Positions 63,391-64,000 of a stretch of 64,000 bases of DNA are shown here, piece after piece. Positions within the stretch are counted from its first letter, which is position 1; each line of letters starts with the position of its first letter. This DNA is from Chryseotalea sp. WA131a (GTDB lineage: Bacteria > Bacteroidota > Bacteroidia > Cytophagales > Cyclobacteriaceae). The translations under genes were made by a program, and so were the position numbers. Location: NCBI GenBank assembly GCA_025370075.1, contig CP073016.1, positions 2,852,001-2,916,000 of the forward strand, written 5' to 3'. The notes beneath the pieces were generated by a model. That model saw only the letters and a program-made list of their open reading frames with translations. It was not told the DNA's origin and did not search any database.

Positions 63391-63998
63391 TGTCGTTTTG
63401 ATAAGCGAATGCTTTCTTTATATTTTTTGATTTCTAGCCGCAGCTCTCGTTTTAACTCTGCCTCCGTAGGTAAATATAATTTGTATTTAGAGGCAAATAA
63501 TCGTTTGTTTTCTTTTAGAATGGAGTACTTGACAATCGTTTCATTTTTCTCTGAACAGAGAATGATTCCGATGGTGGGGTTGTCCGTTGATTGTTTTACT
63601 TCTTCTTCAAAGTAGCGAACATACAAATCCATCTGACCAATGTCTTGGTGGGTAAGCTTTCCAATTTTTAAGTCAATTAATACAAAGCATTTTAGTATGT
63701 AATTGTAAAAGACTAGGTCTACATAAAAATGATCATCTTCAGCAGAAATACGTTTTTGCCGTGCTATGAAAGAAAAACCCTTTCCCAACTCGAGCAAAAA
63801 TTGCTGAATGTTATCAATGATTAGCTTCTCCAGCGTGCTTTCAAATAAATCTACGTTTGGCTTTACTTGTAAGAATTCAAGTATGTATGGGTCTTTTATA
63901 AAATCAAGTTCGTTTGGTAGTTCTGCATTTTTATCGGTAGCTGATTTTACTTTTTTCTTATTCTTAGAAGACAGTATCCGCTCGTACGTGAATGTATT
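63387..63998 (-). CDS. PD-(D/E)XK nuclease-domain protein (YhcG/DUF1016), partial
   Basis: The gene runs off the window at 64000. The readable 203 codons hold a spacer (YERILSSKNKKKV, LPNELDFIKDPYILEFLQV) and the YhcG-type nuclease core with FYVDLVFYNYILKCFVLIDLK and IGQMDLYVRYFEEE. The N-terminal DUF1016_N domain must lie beyond the edge. Such proteins are common accessory genes near restriction systems. Its 3' end overlaps queG by 4 bp. Confidence 0.85.
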   Translation of the reverse strand, partial: NTFTYERILSSKNKKKVKSATDKNAELPNELDFIKDPYILEFLQVKPNVDLFESTLEKLIIDNIQQFLLELGKGFSFIARQKRISAEDDHFYVDLVFYNYILKCFVLIDLKIGKLTHQDIGQMDLYVRYFEEEVKQSTDNPTIGIILCSEKNETIVKYSILKENKRLFASKYKLYLPTEAELKRELRLEIKKYKESIRLSKRH

Positions 63999-64000
63999 AA

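Overview
The window comes from a Bacteroidota genome, most likely a gliding member of the order Cytophagales. This rests on the gliding-motility lipoprotein GldH directly behind a RicT/PSP1 gene, a BatD protein, a DUF5686 outer-membrane protein with a carboxypeptidase-like regulatory domain, moderate GC, and the near absence of Shine-Dalgarno sequences. No rRNA, tRNA or CRISPR array was seen.

Layout. Positions 1-1937 hold an IS3-family insertion sequence next to a broken reading frame. From 1938 to about 8970 lie manC, recQ, purD, ricT and gldH. From 9163 to 12522 there is a VWA protein, a MoxR-like AAA+ ATPase and an AlbA_2 protein, followed by what looks like the 3' remnant of a leuA-like gene. 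From 12785 to 26159, mostly on the minus strand, are a glycosyltransferase/epimerase pair, an amino-acid permease, a membrane-anchored ATP-grasp protein, a DinB-like protein, a YHS protein, a glutaminyl cyclase, selD and mnmH (selenium for tRNA), a DUF5686 protein, and nadD and gmk separated by a PIN-type toxin-antitoxin pair. An ECF sigma factor and anti-sigma gene precede gmk. From 27062 to 32952 a minus-strand run of six genes (three GT2-type units, GT17, FkbM-type and class I methyltransferases, and a GT2-GT9 fusion) looks like a surface-glycan cluster.

From 33396 to 39235 are housekeeping genes: pyrH, frr, metK, an RsmI-like methylase and an alpha/beta hydrolase. An AraC-type gene broken by one stop codon and a cupin gene sit between pyrH and frr. 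A 421-bp deleted IS30 derivative with both ends intact (39303-39723) marks the left edge of the most interesting region. There, esterase, hydrolase, ATP-grasp, GCS2-type carboxylate-amine ligase, class I glutamine amidotransferase and a probable circularly permuted ATP-grasp protein follow one another with short gaps or overlaps (40060-45999). Three different amide- or peptide-bond-forming enzymes with a GATase and two hydrolases suggest a pathway for an unknown peptide or amide metabolite. A degenerate thiamine-pyrophosphokinase-like gene follows.

From 46638 to the end are an M16 peptidase, ispF, mnmD, nfu, an FKBP isomerase, a DUF4143 ATPase, a dicarboxylate symporter, a single-chain type ISP/IIG-like restriction-modification gene with a second decayed copy of its own 3' end downstream, a Uma2 endonuclease, aroC, batD, a small conserved protein, an S9 peptidase, queG, and a PD-(D/E)XK (YhcG/DUF1016) gene cut by the window edge.

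All family assignments were made by eye from motifs and overall resemblance. No database search was possible.
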